From assembly GCF_005491705.1 (NCBI RefSeq), contig NZ_CP028092.1, positions 5,084,001 to 5,148,000 on the forward strand: a stretch of DNA of 64,000 bases. Reading direction: 5' to 3'. The notes below the pieces were generated by a model, which was given only the letters and a program-made list of their open reading frames with translations, was not told the origin of the DNA and ran no database searches. The translations under genes and the position numbers were made by a program. Shown one piece after another: positions 34,235-42,809 of the stretch (its first letter is position 1; every line of letters begins with the position of its first letter). The stretch is from Pontibacter sp. SGAir0037 (GTDB lineage: Bacteria > Bacteroidota > Bacteroidia > Cytophagales > Hymenobacteraceae).

Positions 34235-35374
34235 ATGAAAAAACATTATAACCTATTTTACTTTACCTGTATTGCAGCCTTGTTGGCCTTAGTTGGTTGC
34301 GGGAAAGATAAAGAACTGGACCACACACAGGTTACCGAGGTAACCAATCTTTTTACTCCGGAAAATAACAAGTTTATAAAACTGGAGCCTGCTTCAGGAA
34401 GCGCTGTATTTGAGTGGGGCAAAGCCAGGGCAGAAGACAATGGCCTTGTATTTTATGAGGTAGCTTTCGATGAAGAAAACGGGGATTTCTCGGATCCACT
34501 TTATACCATAGAAGCAGATAATAATGGCACAGGTAATACGCTGACGATGAGCTATTCTGATCTAAACCAGATCGCTGACAGGGCAGGTATACCTGCTCAG
34601 AGCGTTGGTAAGGTTAAATGGACTGTCTTCTCTTCAAAGGGAATCAATGTAAAGAAATCAAGTGTACATCATGTATTAGAATTGGAACGCCCTGAAGGAT
34701 TTAGTGAGATTCCTTCTGCCTTATACCTGATTGGTTCTGCTACAGAAGCTGGTGAAGACTTAGGCAATGCCATACCGTTCAAGCAATTAAGGTCAGGTGT
34801 TTTTGAACTTTATACTTCCCTTAAGCCAGGTACTTACAACTTTGCAGCTAGTAATAGTGGTTCACCAACGACTTATTCTATCAGCGAAGGTAAAATGGTA
34901 GAAGGTGGAACTACAATAGTTTCTGGTGATGAAAAAGTATACCGCATTTCCCTTAACATGAACAATGCTTCTGCCACATTCACAGAAATAAAATCCGTAG
35001 GCTTGTGGTTCTCGGCCGAAGATAAGATCTGGTATAATCTGCCTTATGTAGGTAACAGTACCTGGGAAATTAAAAATGCTCAGGTCGAATTCTTCCAGGA
35101 GTCATGGGGAAGAGATGAACGCTATAAGTTCCGCTTTACAGTTGTAAACGCAGCAGGTGAGGAGTCTATGGAATGGTTTGGAAGCCAGAACAGGGATAAC
35201 AGCCGTCCTACAAGTAGTTCAGCTCCATCTTATTGGTTTATGTACCCGGTGGATGGTTCCCGCTACGACTTCTCTTTCAAGTTTAATGGAGATGCAGATC
35301 GTCGTAATGCTGATATTAAAGTAGACTTCAGTGCTACGGCTAACAATTATACCCACTCAGTAACTGTCAAATAA
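34235..35374 (+). CDS. SusE-domain surface glycan-binding lipoprotein
   Basis: 379 residues with the lipobox LVGC at residue 22. An N-terminal SusE-like Ig domain (about 40-150; PASGSAVFEWGKARAEDNGL, VGKVKWTVFSSKGINVKKS) is followed by tandem beta-sandwich modules (SALYLIGSATEAGEDLGNAI; KSVGLWFSAEDKIWYNLPYV; SYWFMYPVDGSRYDFSFKF) rich in aromatic residues that could stack on sugars. It should sit on the outer surface and help capture mannan for SusCD. No catalytic residues are visible. Confidence 0.85.
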   Translation: MKKHYNLFYFTCIAALLALVGCGKDKELDHTQVTEVTNLFTPENNKFIKLEPASGSAVFEWGKARAEDNGLVFYEVAFDEENGDFSDPLYTIEADNNGTGNTLTMSYSDLNQIADRAGIPAQSVGKVKWTVFSSKGINVKKSSVHHVLELERPEGFSEIPSALYLIGSATEAGEDLGNAIPFKQLRSGVFELYTSLKPGTYNFAASNSGSPTTYSISEGKMVEGGTTIVSGDEKVYRISLNMNNASATFTEIKSVGLWFSAEDKIWYNLPYVGNSTWEIKNAQVEFFQESWGRDERYKFRFTVVNAAGEESMEWFGSQNRDNSRPTSSSAPSYWFMYPVDGSRYDFSFKFNGDADRRNADIKVDFSATANNYTHSVTVK

Positions 35375-35379
35375 ACGAT

Positions 35380-35418
35380 TCAGTTCCTTGCCAGTGCAGC
35401 GCACTGGCAAGGAGCTGA
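35380..35418 (+). terminator. Strong hairpin between susE and GH76
   Basis: Perfect 12-bp stem ccttgccagtgc / gcactggcaagg (35386-35397 with 35401-35412, loop agc), extended by a few more pairs. No T run follows, so it may act as an mRNA boundary rather than a full terminator. Confidence 0.55.
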
Positions 35419-35437
35419 TAGTTAATGTATGATTTTT

Positions 35438-36598
35438 ATGAAAAGAAAGGCAACACGATTTTTATTATCTATAGGACTCCTCTCATCCATGCTGATTTTT
35501 AGTTCATGCGATGAGGAGCCAATTCCACTGTATGACCGGCAAACACCTGTCGTAACTATCAACTGGGCTGCTACAGCCGACTCTTTGCAAGACAAAACTT
35601 ACGATGTGTTTTTGTCAACAGACGGCAAATACTTTGTGCAAAATAACACAGGTAATACCTTCTTTAATTATTGGTGGAACGCGCATGCGCTGGATGTACT
35701 GGTAGATGCTTACGAAAGAACAGACGATGCCGCCTATGTACAGCGGATGAAGGCTCTGCTGAATGGTATCAAAGATAAGAACAACGGCCAGTTTCCGAAC
35801 GAGTATTATGATGACATGGAGTGGCTTGCGCTTTCGAGTCTGCGTGCTTACGATGCCACCGGAGATGCTGCTTTTCTGGATGCGACCACTATCCTCTGGA
35901 CAGATATAAAAACTGGCTTGAACGATAACCAAGGGGGAGGTATAGCCTGGCGAAAGTCGCAGTTGGCTTACAAAAACACACCGGCTAATGCCCCTGCTAT
36001 TATTCTGGCAGCAAGGCTTTACCAGCTGCAAGAGAAAGAAGAAGATCTGGAGCTGGCAAAAACCCTTTACACCTGGCTAAAGTCTACCTTAGTAGATCCT
36101 GCCACAGGAATTGTATGGGACGGCATTAACAGAACCGGAAATGGCGAAATCGACAAAAATTGGTTGTTTACCTATAACCAGGGAGTGTTTATCGGAGCTG
36201 CAGAGGAGCTATACAAAATAACAGGAGAACAGGCTTATCTATCGGATGCAGTGCGTACAGCAAACACTACCATGAATAACCCGGAACTCTCGCCGGGAGG
36301 AATTCTGAGAAGCGAAAACCAGGGTGACGGAGGTTTATTCAAAGGTATTTTGGTGCGCTACCTGGTGCGTTTGGTAGAACAGCCTAATCTGGCTGCAGCA
36401 GATCGGAGCAAGATTATCAACTTCCTGAAGTATAATGCGGAAACGCTTTACAGCAAAGGCATACACAGGCCGTCCCTCATGATTAGCCCCGACTGGAAAA
36501 CAATGCCGGGTAACGAAACAGATTCTTCTACACAGTTATCCGGGCTGATGCTCATAGAGGCAATGGCCAGGTTAGAAGAGCTCAACCTACTGGGTTAG
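35438..36598 (+). CDS. GH76 endo-alpha-1,6-mannanase lipoprotein
   Basis: 386 residues from ATG 35438 (MKRKATRFLLSIGLLSSMLI); the lipobox is FSSC. The catalytic Asp pair is in NEYYDDMEWLALSSLRAYD, and other GH76 signatures are GGGIAWRKSQLAYKNTPANA, DWNGINRTGNGEIDKN-like (WDGINRTGNGEIDKNWLFTY) and NQGVFIGAAEELYKITGEQA. The length is normal. The enzyme cleaves the alpha-1,6-mannan backbone, most likely at the cell surface, making oligosaccharides for SusCD. Confidence 0.93.
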   Translation: MKRKATRFLLSIGLLSSMLIFSSCDEEPIPLYDRQTPVVTINWAATADSLQDKTYDVFLSTDGKYFVQNNTGNTFFNYWWNAHALDVLVDAYERTDDAAYVQRMKALLNGIKDKNNGQFPNEYYDDMEWLALSSLRAYDATGDAAFLDATTILWTDIKTGLNDNQGGGIAWRKSQLAYKNTPANAPAIILAARLYQLQEKEEDLELAKTLYTWLKSTLVDPATGIVWDGINRTGNGEIDKNWLFTYNQGVFIGAAEELYKITGEQAYLSDAVRTANTTMNNPELSPGGILRSENQGDGGLFKGILVRYLVRLVEQPNLAAADRSKIINFLKYNAETLYSKGIHRPSLMISPDWKTMPGNETDSSTQLSGLMLIEAMARLEELNLLG

Positions 36599-36601
36599 TA
36601 G

Positions 36602-36636
36602 AAAGCCTTAGCTTTTATTTTAAAGCTAAGGCTTTT
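36602..36636 (+). terminator. Terminator after GH76
   Basis: Perfect 14-bp stem aaagccttagcttt / aaagctaaggcttt (36602-36615 with 36622-36635), ending in a short T run. It sits 4 bp after the GH76 stop, so GH92 may need its own promoter. Confidence 0.8.
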
Positions 36637-36681
36637 ACAGTTTAAATGCACTTATATAATCGAACAAAGGCATTATACAGT

Positions 36682-38880
36682 ATGACTTTACAGAAAAATA
36701 TTCTTCTTTTTTTAATTCTCTTATCTCTTGGAGCTTGTGTAAGAACAGGCCAGCAAGGGAACACCGTTGCAGGCTATGATGAAGCAAGCCTGAGCAAAGG
36801 ATACACCAAATATGTAAATACCCTGATAGGCACTGCACCGCTGCAAGATCCTAAAATTGTAGGTTATATTCCGCCCGAAAACTGGCGTGTATGGGCAGGA
36901 CTGGTATACCCTGGCAGTTCGTTGCCCAATGCCATGGTACAGTTAAGCCCGATTACCGAATTTGGCTCGGGTGCGGGATATGAATACGAAGATACCGTAA
37001 TTTATGCGTTTACACATACGAATAAAGGGCACTGGAACCTTTGTAACATTCCTGTGCTCCCAATATCTGGCGTAGCAAAAGATGGCTTTGGTTCACGATT
37101 TTCACATGATAAAGAAGAAGTAGCACCAGGCTTTTACAGTGTATTGCTTCAGGATTATGACGTTCAGGTAAATCTCACCTCTACACTCCGAACTGGTTAT
37201 CACCAGTATGTTTATCAGAACGGAAATGAAAAACAGATTCTATTTAACTTATCGAAGGCAAACAATAGGGTGCGGGAGTGGACTATTGAACAGGTAGGAA
37301 CTAACGCCGTGCAAGGTTTTCAGGATGTGGGAGAGGATAAGATATATTTTTATGCTTCCATGAATCAGGAAATAACTAACCTGGATGTGCAGCGAAAAGG
37401 AGAAAGAGACGGGTATGCACTGCTGCGCCTGAAAAACGGCAGTGACAATATAGTAGAGATGAAGATTGGCTTATCGTTTGTAAGTGCCGCCAATGCAAAA
37501 GAAAACCTGGAGGTAGAAATCGGGAATAAATCATTTGCACAGGTTAGAAAAGAGGCAGATGGCGTATGGGAGAAACAGCTCTCTAAAATAGAGGTGAAAG
37601 GTGGTACAGAAAAACAGAAAGAGCTTTTTTATACTTCCTTGTACAGAGCATTTTTATGGCCGGCGCTTCGTAGCGATGTGAACGGAGAGTACAGTGATGT
37701 AAAGAACAACACGGTTAAAGCGGATTTCAATTACTACACTGTTCCTTCTTTATGGGATACATACCGCAATAAACTGGTACTGCTTGGTATCTTCTCTCCA
37801 CAGGTAACCACCGATGTTATCAAATCCATGAACGACATAGGAGATAAACGTGGCTTTATGCCTACATTCTTTCATGGAGATCATGCGGCACCCTTTATTA
37901 CAGGTACTTACCTGCGTGGCATAGATGGTTTCGATGTAAAGAAATCCTATGAACTGCTGCTCCGCAATGCCAACGAGGAAGGCGGTACTCGTCCGCATAT
38001 CAAGGAATACATAGAGAAAGGCTTTATTTCTGACCCCGATGTGGCCAATCCACATGTGGAAACAAAGGCAAAGGCAGGTGTTTCTAAAACACTGGAATAT
38101 GCCTACGACGATTACTCGCTGGCCCAGCTGGCGAAGGCATTAGGCGATTCGGATAACTATAAAGTCTTAATGCAGCGGTCGGGCAACTACAAGAATATGT
38201 TCGATCCTAAAACCAGGTTTATGCGAGGCAGGCTGGAGAATGGGGAGTGGGTGAAGAACTTTAACCCGCAGTATCCTTACTACGAGTACATGTACCGAGA
38301 GGCAAACGCCTGGCAGCTTTCTTTCTTTGCACCACATGATATGCAGGGCCTGGTAAAACTTTACGGCGGTGCTAAGGGCTTTGAAACCAAACTGGACTCT
38401 TTGTTCACGCTGCCATGGAACCCTACATATGTTGCCAGAAATGTGGAAAGTATGATTGGGCAGTACTGCCATGGTAACCAGCCAGACCACGAGGCGCCGT
38501 TCTCCTATCATTTTATTGGTAAGCCAGAAAAATCTCAGCAGATGATCGATAAAATATTAGAGGAGCTTTACGGCATTGGAGAGCATGGCCTTGCTCTTTG
38601 CGGCATGGACGATGCCGGTGAAATGTCTTCCTGGTACGTGTTTACTGCTTTAGGATTATATCCTTTCTCTCCGGCAGATACAGAGTACATAGTAACAGTT
38701 CCTATTTTTGACGAGGTGCGCTGGAAGCAGGAAAACGGGAAAGAACTGGTAATCAAAAAGCCTGCTCCCGGTAGAGCCATGAAGAACATCCTGGTAAACG
38801 GCAAGTCTCAAAATACCTATTTCGTATCTCACGACCTTTTCAGGAATGGGGGAGAGGTTAGTATTCTAACGGGGGAGTAG
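36682..38880 (+). CDS. GH92 alpha-mannosidase lipoprotein
   Basis: 732 residues from ATG 36682 (MTLQKNILLFLILLSLGAC, lipobox LGAC); the upstream ATG 36646 would put a non-hydrophobic leader before the signal. GH92 signatures: YVNTLIGTAPLQDPKIVGYI, GLVYPGSSLPNAMVQLSPIT, FTHTNKGHWNLCNIPVLPIS, WDTYRNKLVLLGIFSPQVTT, GNQPDHEAPFSYHFIGKP and the C-terminal MDDAGEMSSWYVFTALGLYP. The family is calcium-dependent, exo-acting and mostly alpha-1,2 or alpha-1,3; the linkage cannot be read. It strips mannose side chains so GH76 and GH125 can act on the backbone. A perfect 24-bp terminator follows. Confidence 0.94.
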   Translation: MTLQKNILLFLILLSLGACVRTGQQGNTVAGYDEASLSKGYTKYVNTLIGTAPLQDPKIVGYIPPENWRVWAGLVYPGSSLPNAMVQLSPITEFGSGAGYEYEDTVIYAFTHTNKGHWNLCNIPVLPISGVAKDGFGSRFSHDKEEVAPGFYSVLLQDYDVQVNLTSTLRTGYHQYVYQNGNEKQILFNLSKANNRVREWTIEQVGTNAVQGFQDVGEDKIYFYASMNQEITNLDVQRKGERDGYALLRLKNGSDNIVEMKIGLSFVSAANAKENLEVEIGNKSFAQVRKEADGVWEKQLSKIEVKGGTEKQKELFYTSLYRAFLWPALRSDVNGEYSDVKNNTVKADFNYYTVPSLWDTYRNKLVLLGIFSPQVTTDVIKSMNDIGDKRGFMPTFFHGDHAAPFITGTYLRGIDGFDVKKSYELLLRNANEEGGTRPHIKEYIEKGFISDPDVANPHVETKAKAGVSKTLEYAYDDYSLAQLAKALGDSDNYKVLMQRSGNYKNMFDPKTRFMRGRLENGEWVKNFNPQYPYYEYMYREANAWQLSFFAPHDMQGLVKLYGGAKGFETKLDSLFTLPWNPTYVARNVESMIGQYCHGNQPDHEAPFSYHFIGKPEKSQQMIDKILEELYGIGEHGLALCGMDDAGEMSSWYVFTALGLYPFSPADTEYIVTVPIFDEVRWKQENGKELVIKKPAPGRAMKNILVNGKSQNTYFVSHDLFRNGGEVSILTGE

Positions 38881-38901
38881 TTAGAGAAAGAGCCAATCAA
38901 C

Positions 38902-38953
38902 AAAAAGCACGAATCCCGGCCTATAGGAATATAGGCCGGGATTCGTGCTTTTT
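38902..38953. terminator. Bidirectional terminator between GH92 and queF
   Basis: Perfect 24-bp stem (38902-38925 with 38930-38953, loop ggaa) with A and T runs at its two ends. It separates convergent genes. Confidence 0.9.
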
Positions 38954-38963
38954 GGAGCAGGTT

Positions 38964-39464
38964 TTACTGCGCCCTGCTATCTACGCTGCAGGTGGTGTTT
39001 ATACCTCCGCGAACATTATAAACTGTTGTTACAATAAGATATGCGGGATCTTTGAGCGCCTTTTTCAGGTCTTCGTAAATATAGGCTGTAATATCCTCCT
39101 GTGCCGATCCAATGTTTCTCCAGGATAAAATATAATACTTCAGGCTTTTTAACTCCAGAATGTGTGAGCCTGGTATATATTCAACCCGTAGCGTTCCGAA
39201 ATCAGGCAGACCTGAAAAAGGACAAAGGGCAGAAAATTCTCCTGTTTCTGTTTCGTATACCACCACTTGCTTGGCTGTATGCTTATAAGGCATAATATGG
39301 ATTTCCTGCTGGCGGGTACTTGGTGCAAAAAATAATCCAAATTTACCATCCGGCTTAATGCCATACTCGGCCATATAATCAAGAGCGCTGCTGGTGTGCT
39401 CTAATGCTTGTCTGTATGAATCTTTTAGCTGCTCTTTAATATCTATCTGTTCTGTGCTGTTCAT
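38964..39464 (-). CDS. queF: NADPH-dependent preQ1 synthase (7-cyano-7-deazaguanine reductase)
   Basis: 166 residues, the short (YkvM-type) QueF form. The catalytic Cys is in SALCPFSGLPDFGTLRVEY, and the substrate/NADPH motif is HILELKSLKYYILSWRNIGS (E and SLK); RGGINTTCSVDSRAQ forms the C-terminus. It reduces preQ0 to preQ1 in queuosine synthesis. It is on the opposite strand to queC/queE, with about 238 bp between the starts. Confidence 0.93.
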   Translation of the reverse strand: MNSTEQIDIKEQLKDSYRQALEHTSSALDYMAEYGIKPDGKFGLFFAPSTRQQEIHIMPYKHTAKQVVVYETETGEFSALCPFSGLPDFGTLRVEYIPGSHILELKSLKYYILSWRNIGSAQEDITAYIYEDLKKALKDPAYLIVTTVYNVRGGINTTCSVDSRAQ

Positions 39465-39702
39465 CAGGTTATACTAGAATGATTTTTGTTAGCAACAAAG
39501 GTATTACATAATTAGTGCTATTTGTATAGCCTCAGCTGCGGCAGAATAGAAATTTTTATAGAAACTTAAAATATGACTACCTTGCAAGGTTTTTGAGGCG
39601 TTTCGTTTTTTACAAAAAGAAACCATAACAGCCTGATGCTGCTTTGGGTATTCTGGTAAAAAGTCGATCACCTCTAATGCATCATTCAAAATTGAAGTAA
39701 AA

Positions 39703-40386
39703 ATGTCTAATTTTTCAGAGTCGGCCTTGGTTCTTTTTTCAGGTGGACAGGATTCTACCACCTGCCTGTTTTGGGCGAAAGAACAGTTTAAGCATGTGGA
39801 AGCGCTTGGCTTTAAGTACGGCCAGAAACATGAAGTAGAACTAAAGCAGGCGCAGATAATTGCTGAGAAAGCCCAGGTATCCTTCCGGGTTATTGATATC
39901 AGTGGAATGCTGCAGGGCTCTGCGCTCACAGAGCATGACAAGGACGTATCGGCGCAGCATGAGTTAAATGCAAATTTACCGGCTGCTTTTGTACCCGGCA
40001 GAAATGCCGTTTTCCTTTCCATAGCGATCAGCCACGCGTTCACCAGGAACATAACTGATATAGTAGGAGGAATGTGCCAGGCCGATTATTCCGGGTATCC
40101 GGATTGCCGCCGGGTCTTTATTGATTCACTTCAAACATCTATGTCGCTTGCTTTGGATAAAGACATCAGAATTCATACACCGCTGATGTATAAGAGCAAA
40201 GCTGAGGCCTGGAAGCTGGCAAAGGAACTTAAGGTGCTGGATATTGTTCGGGATTTATCACATACCGACTACAACGGCGACCGGACCACCTACAACGAGT
40301 GGGGATATGGAAAACTGGATAATCCTGCATCTGTTTTACGGGCAAAGGGTTACGAAGAGGCTAAAGCAAAAGGGTGGTTAGATTAA
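39703..40386 (+). CDS. queC: 7-cyano-7-deazaguanine (preQ0) synthase, without the usual zinc cysteines
   Basis: 227 residues. The PP-loop SGGQDSTTCLFWAKEQF binds ATP, and the family signatures RNAVFLSIAISHAF, GGMCQADYSGYPDCRRVFID and HTPLMYKSKAEAWKLAK are intact. The C-terminal zinc site, normally four Cys, is replaced: D189, K204, N207 and S210 stand where Cys are expected (SHTDYNGDRTTYNEWGYGK, LDNPASVLRAKGYEEAKAKG). The enzyme converts 7-carboxy-7-deazaguanine to preQ0 with ATP and ammonia. The change could reflect a lineage variant. It is followed 22 bp later by queE. Confidence 0.9.
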   Translation: MSNFSESALVLFSGGQDSTTCLFWAKEQFKHVEALGFKYGQKHEVELKQAQIIAEKAQVSFRVIDISGMLQGSALTEHDKDVSAQHELNANLPAAFVPGRNAVFLSIAISHAFTRNITDIVGGMCQADYSGYPDCRRVFIDSLQTSMSLALDKDIRIHTPLMYKSKAEAWKLAKELKVLDIVRDLSHTDYNGDRTTYNEWGYGKLDNPASVLRAKGYEEAKAKGWLD

Positions 40387-40408
40387 ATCAAAAAGGAGTA
40401 ACAGTATA

Positions 40409-41134
40409 GTGGCAGAAGGAATAGAATTGAAGGAAACAACTTACAGAGTGAAGTCAGTCTGGAAAACTTTACAGGGTGAAGGAGTTTTTGCAGGAAGACC
40501 AGCTGTGTTTGTACGTATGGTTGGCTGCAATTTGTGGTCGGGCTACGATGAAACCCGCGAAAGAGATGCCGCACGTACCGGAGCCAGTTGCCCCCGTTGG
40601 TGCGATACAGATTTTACAAAAGAAGGAAGCGCGGTATATACTGCTGCCAGTCTGGCTGAAGAAATGAGTCTTATTGGAGGCGATATAAAGTTTTGTGTGG
40701 TAACAGGGGGTGAACCTTTACTGCAGTTGGATGCAAAACTGATGCAGGCGCTCCACCAGAAAGGTTTTTTTGTGGCAATAGAAACCAACGGTACTGTGCA
40801 GCTACAGGATGCCTGCTGGGATGAGGAGGCAGGAAGCATTATAGCGCCAGACTGGATTGTTTGCAGCCCTAAGCTACCGGAAGAGCAGCTTACAATTGAA
40901 TATTTTGATGAGTTGAAGCTGGTGCTGCCCAGCTATACACCCATGGAGTATGCCACATTTGCGCAGCGCCAGAGGCAAAATTATGTGCAGAACAGCCAGC
41001 TGCCGCTGCTGTGGTTGCAACCGGAAGATGGCACCCGACTTCAGGAAGCAACTAAAATGGCAATCGACCTAGCTTTAGATAACCCGGCCTGGCGGGTTTC
41101 GGTGCAAACACACAAGATTCTGAATGTAGAGTAA
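40409..41134 (+). CDS. queE: 7-carboxy-7-deazaguanine synthase (radical SAM)
   Basis: 241 residues from GTG 40409, with AAGGAG at 40393-40398 (10 bp upstream) supporting that start. The radical-SAM cluster is in GCNLWSGYDETRER ... GASCPRWCDTDF; the spacing is Cys-x20-Cys-x3-Cys rather than the Cys-x14-Cys-x2-Cys known from characterised QueE. Other signatures are VVTGGEPLLQLDAKLMQALH and FVAIETNGTV. It makes 7-carboxy-7-deazaguanine from the QueD product. No queD is in the window. It is the second gene of the queCE unit. Confidence 0.92.
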   Translation: MAEGIELKETTYRVKSVWKTLQGEGVFAGRPAVFVRMVGCNLWSGYDETRERDAARTGASCPRWCDTDFTKEGSAVYTAASLAEEMSLIGGDIKFCVVTGGEPLLQLDAKLMQALHQKGFFVAIETNGTVQLQDACWDEEAGSIIAPDWIVCSPKLPEEQLTIEYFDELKLVLPSYTPMEYATFAQRQRQNYVQNSQLPLLWLQPEDGTRLQEATKMAIDLALDNPAWRVSVQTHKILNVE

Positions 41135-41142
41135 CAGCTTTA

Positions 41143-41183
41143 AAAACAAGAGCGGCTCCTGGTTAAGGAGCCGCTCTTGTTTT
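41143..41183. terminator. Bidirectional terminator between queE and the phosphoesterase
   Basis: Perfect 18-bp stem (41143-41160 with 41166-41183, loop ggtta), with AAAA and TTTT at its ends. The flanking genes converge. Confidence 0.9.
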
Positions 41184-41198
41184 AAGGAAAGATTAGAA

Positions 41199-42701
41199 CT
41201 ATGCTTTCAGGCTGAGTTCCGCTTTGTAAACATTGTTAAACCTGTCTGTCGCCTGCACCTGTATGGTGCCTGAGCCTTTAGAGGGTTTTGCAAAGAACAA
41301 ATGATCAGTTAGAACAGGATCTACCCATTTGTGTTTAGCCGGAAGCTGAGCACCTGCATGTAGCTCTATAGAAAGGGGATCAAGTGCGGTCTCTTGTTTC
41401 ATGGCACCCATTTTCTTGCCATCTTCAAACCATTCTACTTTCCATTCAGGGTCCCAGTTCCATACATTTACCACAATTTCATCAGGTCTGTCGGTCAGGC
41501 TGCCTTTCGGGTATATTTTTAACTGGTGGTTTTTTCCATGTCCTACCGATTTGTAGTACCACTTAATGTCGTTGCCATCTACTTCGTATACGCCGTAGCC
41601 ACTTGGTGTTCCATCTGTGCAGATAGGGCCGGTCCACCAGGCGCCACACACAGTACCATGTACGTGTTCAATTGTGTTCCCTTCAAATACCTTCTCGTTA
41701 AAGTGCGTATGGCCCGACATGATGTGCGCCTTAAATGGCTCCAGCAGGCGGTACAGCTCTTTTCTGTTCGATACTACTCCACCCAGAGGTTCTTCTTTAT
41801 CTTTATTGCGCACATGCTGCTTGTTATAAGCCGGAATGTGCAGGCTAACTACCACCGTAGTTCCTTTTTTTACCTGTGCCAGATCCTGCTCCAGCCAGGC
41901 CAGCTGTTTCTCGGTTAAATAGCCGATATACTTTTTTGCTGTACCAATAAAGAAAACGTCATCCAATACCACATAGTGGATTTCGCCCCTGTTAAAAGAG
42001 TAATAGGTGGGGCCGAACAACCCTTTGAATGTTTCACCGGAATAATCGTCGGTTCTGGCAGTAAGGTCCATGTCGTGGTTACCGATTACCTGGAAATAAG
42101 GAATACCAGTGGTCGCAACAGCTTCTTTGTAATCTTCGAACAGCTCGAACTTGTCCCATACCAGGTCACCGCAGCCGATGCCGTGGAAAAGGGCATCAGG
42201 ACCATAGCTTTCTATCAGCTTTCTGGTGTCCGGTGCCGATTCCGCTTTAAGTAGCTTGGCATCTGCCTTGGAGATCATCTGCGGATCTGCCCAAACAATA
42301 AAATTGTGTTTGGTATCGTTCTGGGTTAATTTTTGCAGTTCAAAATCAGCCTTAAAACGACCTTTTGCTGCTTCTATCTTTTTAAAGAACCTGGTAATTC
42401 CTTTTTCATTGGTGAAAGCATAGCCCCGAGGGATAGAGATATACACAAATTCTGCTGTTGCATTACTTTCCAATTCGTAATTTCCTTTGGAATCGGTAAG
42501 TACAATGTTTATACCATCTGTTACGGCTACTCCTGCAATACCTTTCCCTGCCGATGCTACTTTGCCGCTTAGGGCAACAGCCGAAAGGTCTTTACCATTT
42601 GCTGATTTCTTAGGCTTTGCCTGCAGAACAGCCGGTGAAAGCGTAAGTCCTACGCCAGCCAGGCCAAGCGATTTAAGAAAGGTTCTTCTTTGTTGTGACA
42701 T
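41199..42701 (-). CDS. Tat-exported calcineurin-like phosphoesterase
   Basis: 500 residues. A twin-arginine signal (MSQQRRTFLKSLGLAGVGLT) is followed by a beta-sandwich, regulatory-like domain (about 43-120; ALSGKVASAGKGIAGVAVTD). The metallophosphatase core has FIVWADPQ, GIGCGDLVWD, VIGNHDMDL, VVVSLHIPAY and IMSGHTHFNE, the five metal-binding motifs, and then a C-terminal beta domain. It probably cleaves a phosphate ester or diester in the periplasm with two metal ions. It is the last gene (after a 108-bp gap) of the sigma/FecR/SusCD unit. The substrate is unknown. Confidence 0.92.
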   Translation of the reverse strand: MSQQRRTFLKSLGLAGVGLTLSPAVLQAKPKKSANGKDLSAVALSGKVASAGKGIAGVAVTDGINIVLTDSKGNYELESNATAEFVYISIPRGYAFTNEKGITRFFKKIEAAKGRFKADFELQKLTQNDTKHNFIVWADPQMISKADAKLLKAESAPDTRKLIESYGPDALFHGIGCGDLVWDKFELFEDYKEAVATTGIPYFQVIGNHDMDLTARTDDYSGETFKGLFGPTYYSFNRGEIHYVVLDDVFFIGTAKKYIGYLTEKQLAWLEQDLAQVKKGTTVVVSLHIPAYNKQHVRNKDKEEPLGGVVSNRKELYRLLEPFKAHIMSGHTHFNEKVFEGNTIEHVHGTVCGAWWTGPICTDGTPSGYGVYEVDGNDIKWYYKSVGHGKNHQLKIYPKGSLTDRPDEIVVNVWNWDPEWKVEWFEDGKKMGAMKQETALDPLSIELHAGAQLPAKHKWVDPVLTDHLFFAKPSKGSGTIQVQATDRFNNVYKAELSLKA

Positions 42702-42809
42702 GATGTTTTAGTTTGACAAGTGTTTCTAAAGAGATTTTAAATCATGCATAAGTCCTTTATTATGTATGGACTTAATTGTAAAGAAAGTATTCAAGCTTTA
42801 AGTCGGGCA

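Noticed and set aside
39465..39702. preQ1 riboswitch in the queF/queC divergent region
   Set aside because: I looked for the short class I pseudoknot pattern and saw no convincing match on either strand; a covariance search would decide.
39504..40052. Minus-strand frame overlapping queC
   Set aside because: Most of it is the complement of queC. Its last 65 codons (39504-39700) look protein-like, but no start codon or family supports a separate gene.
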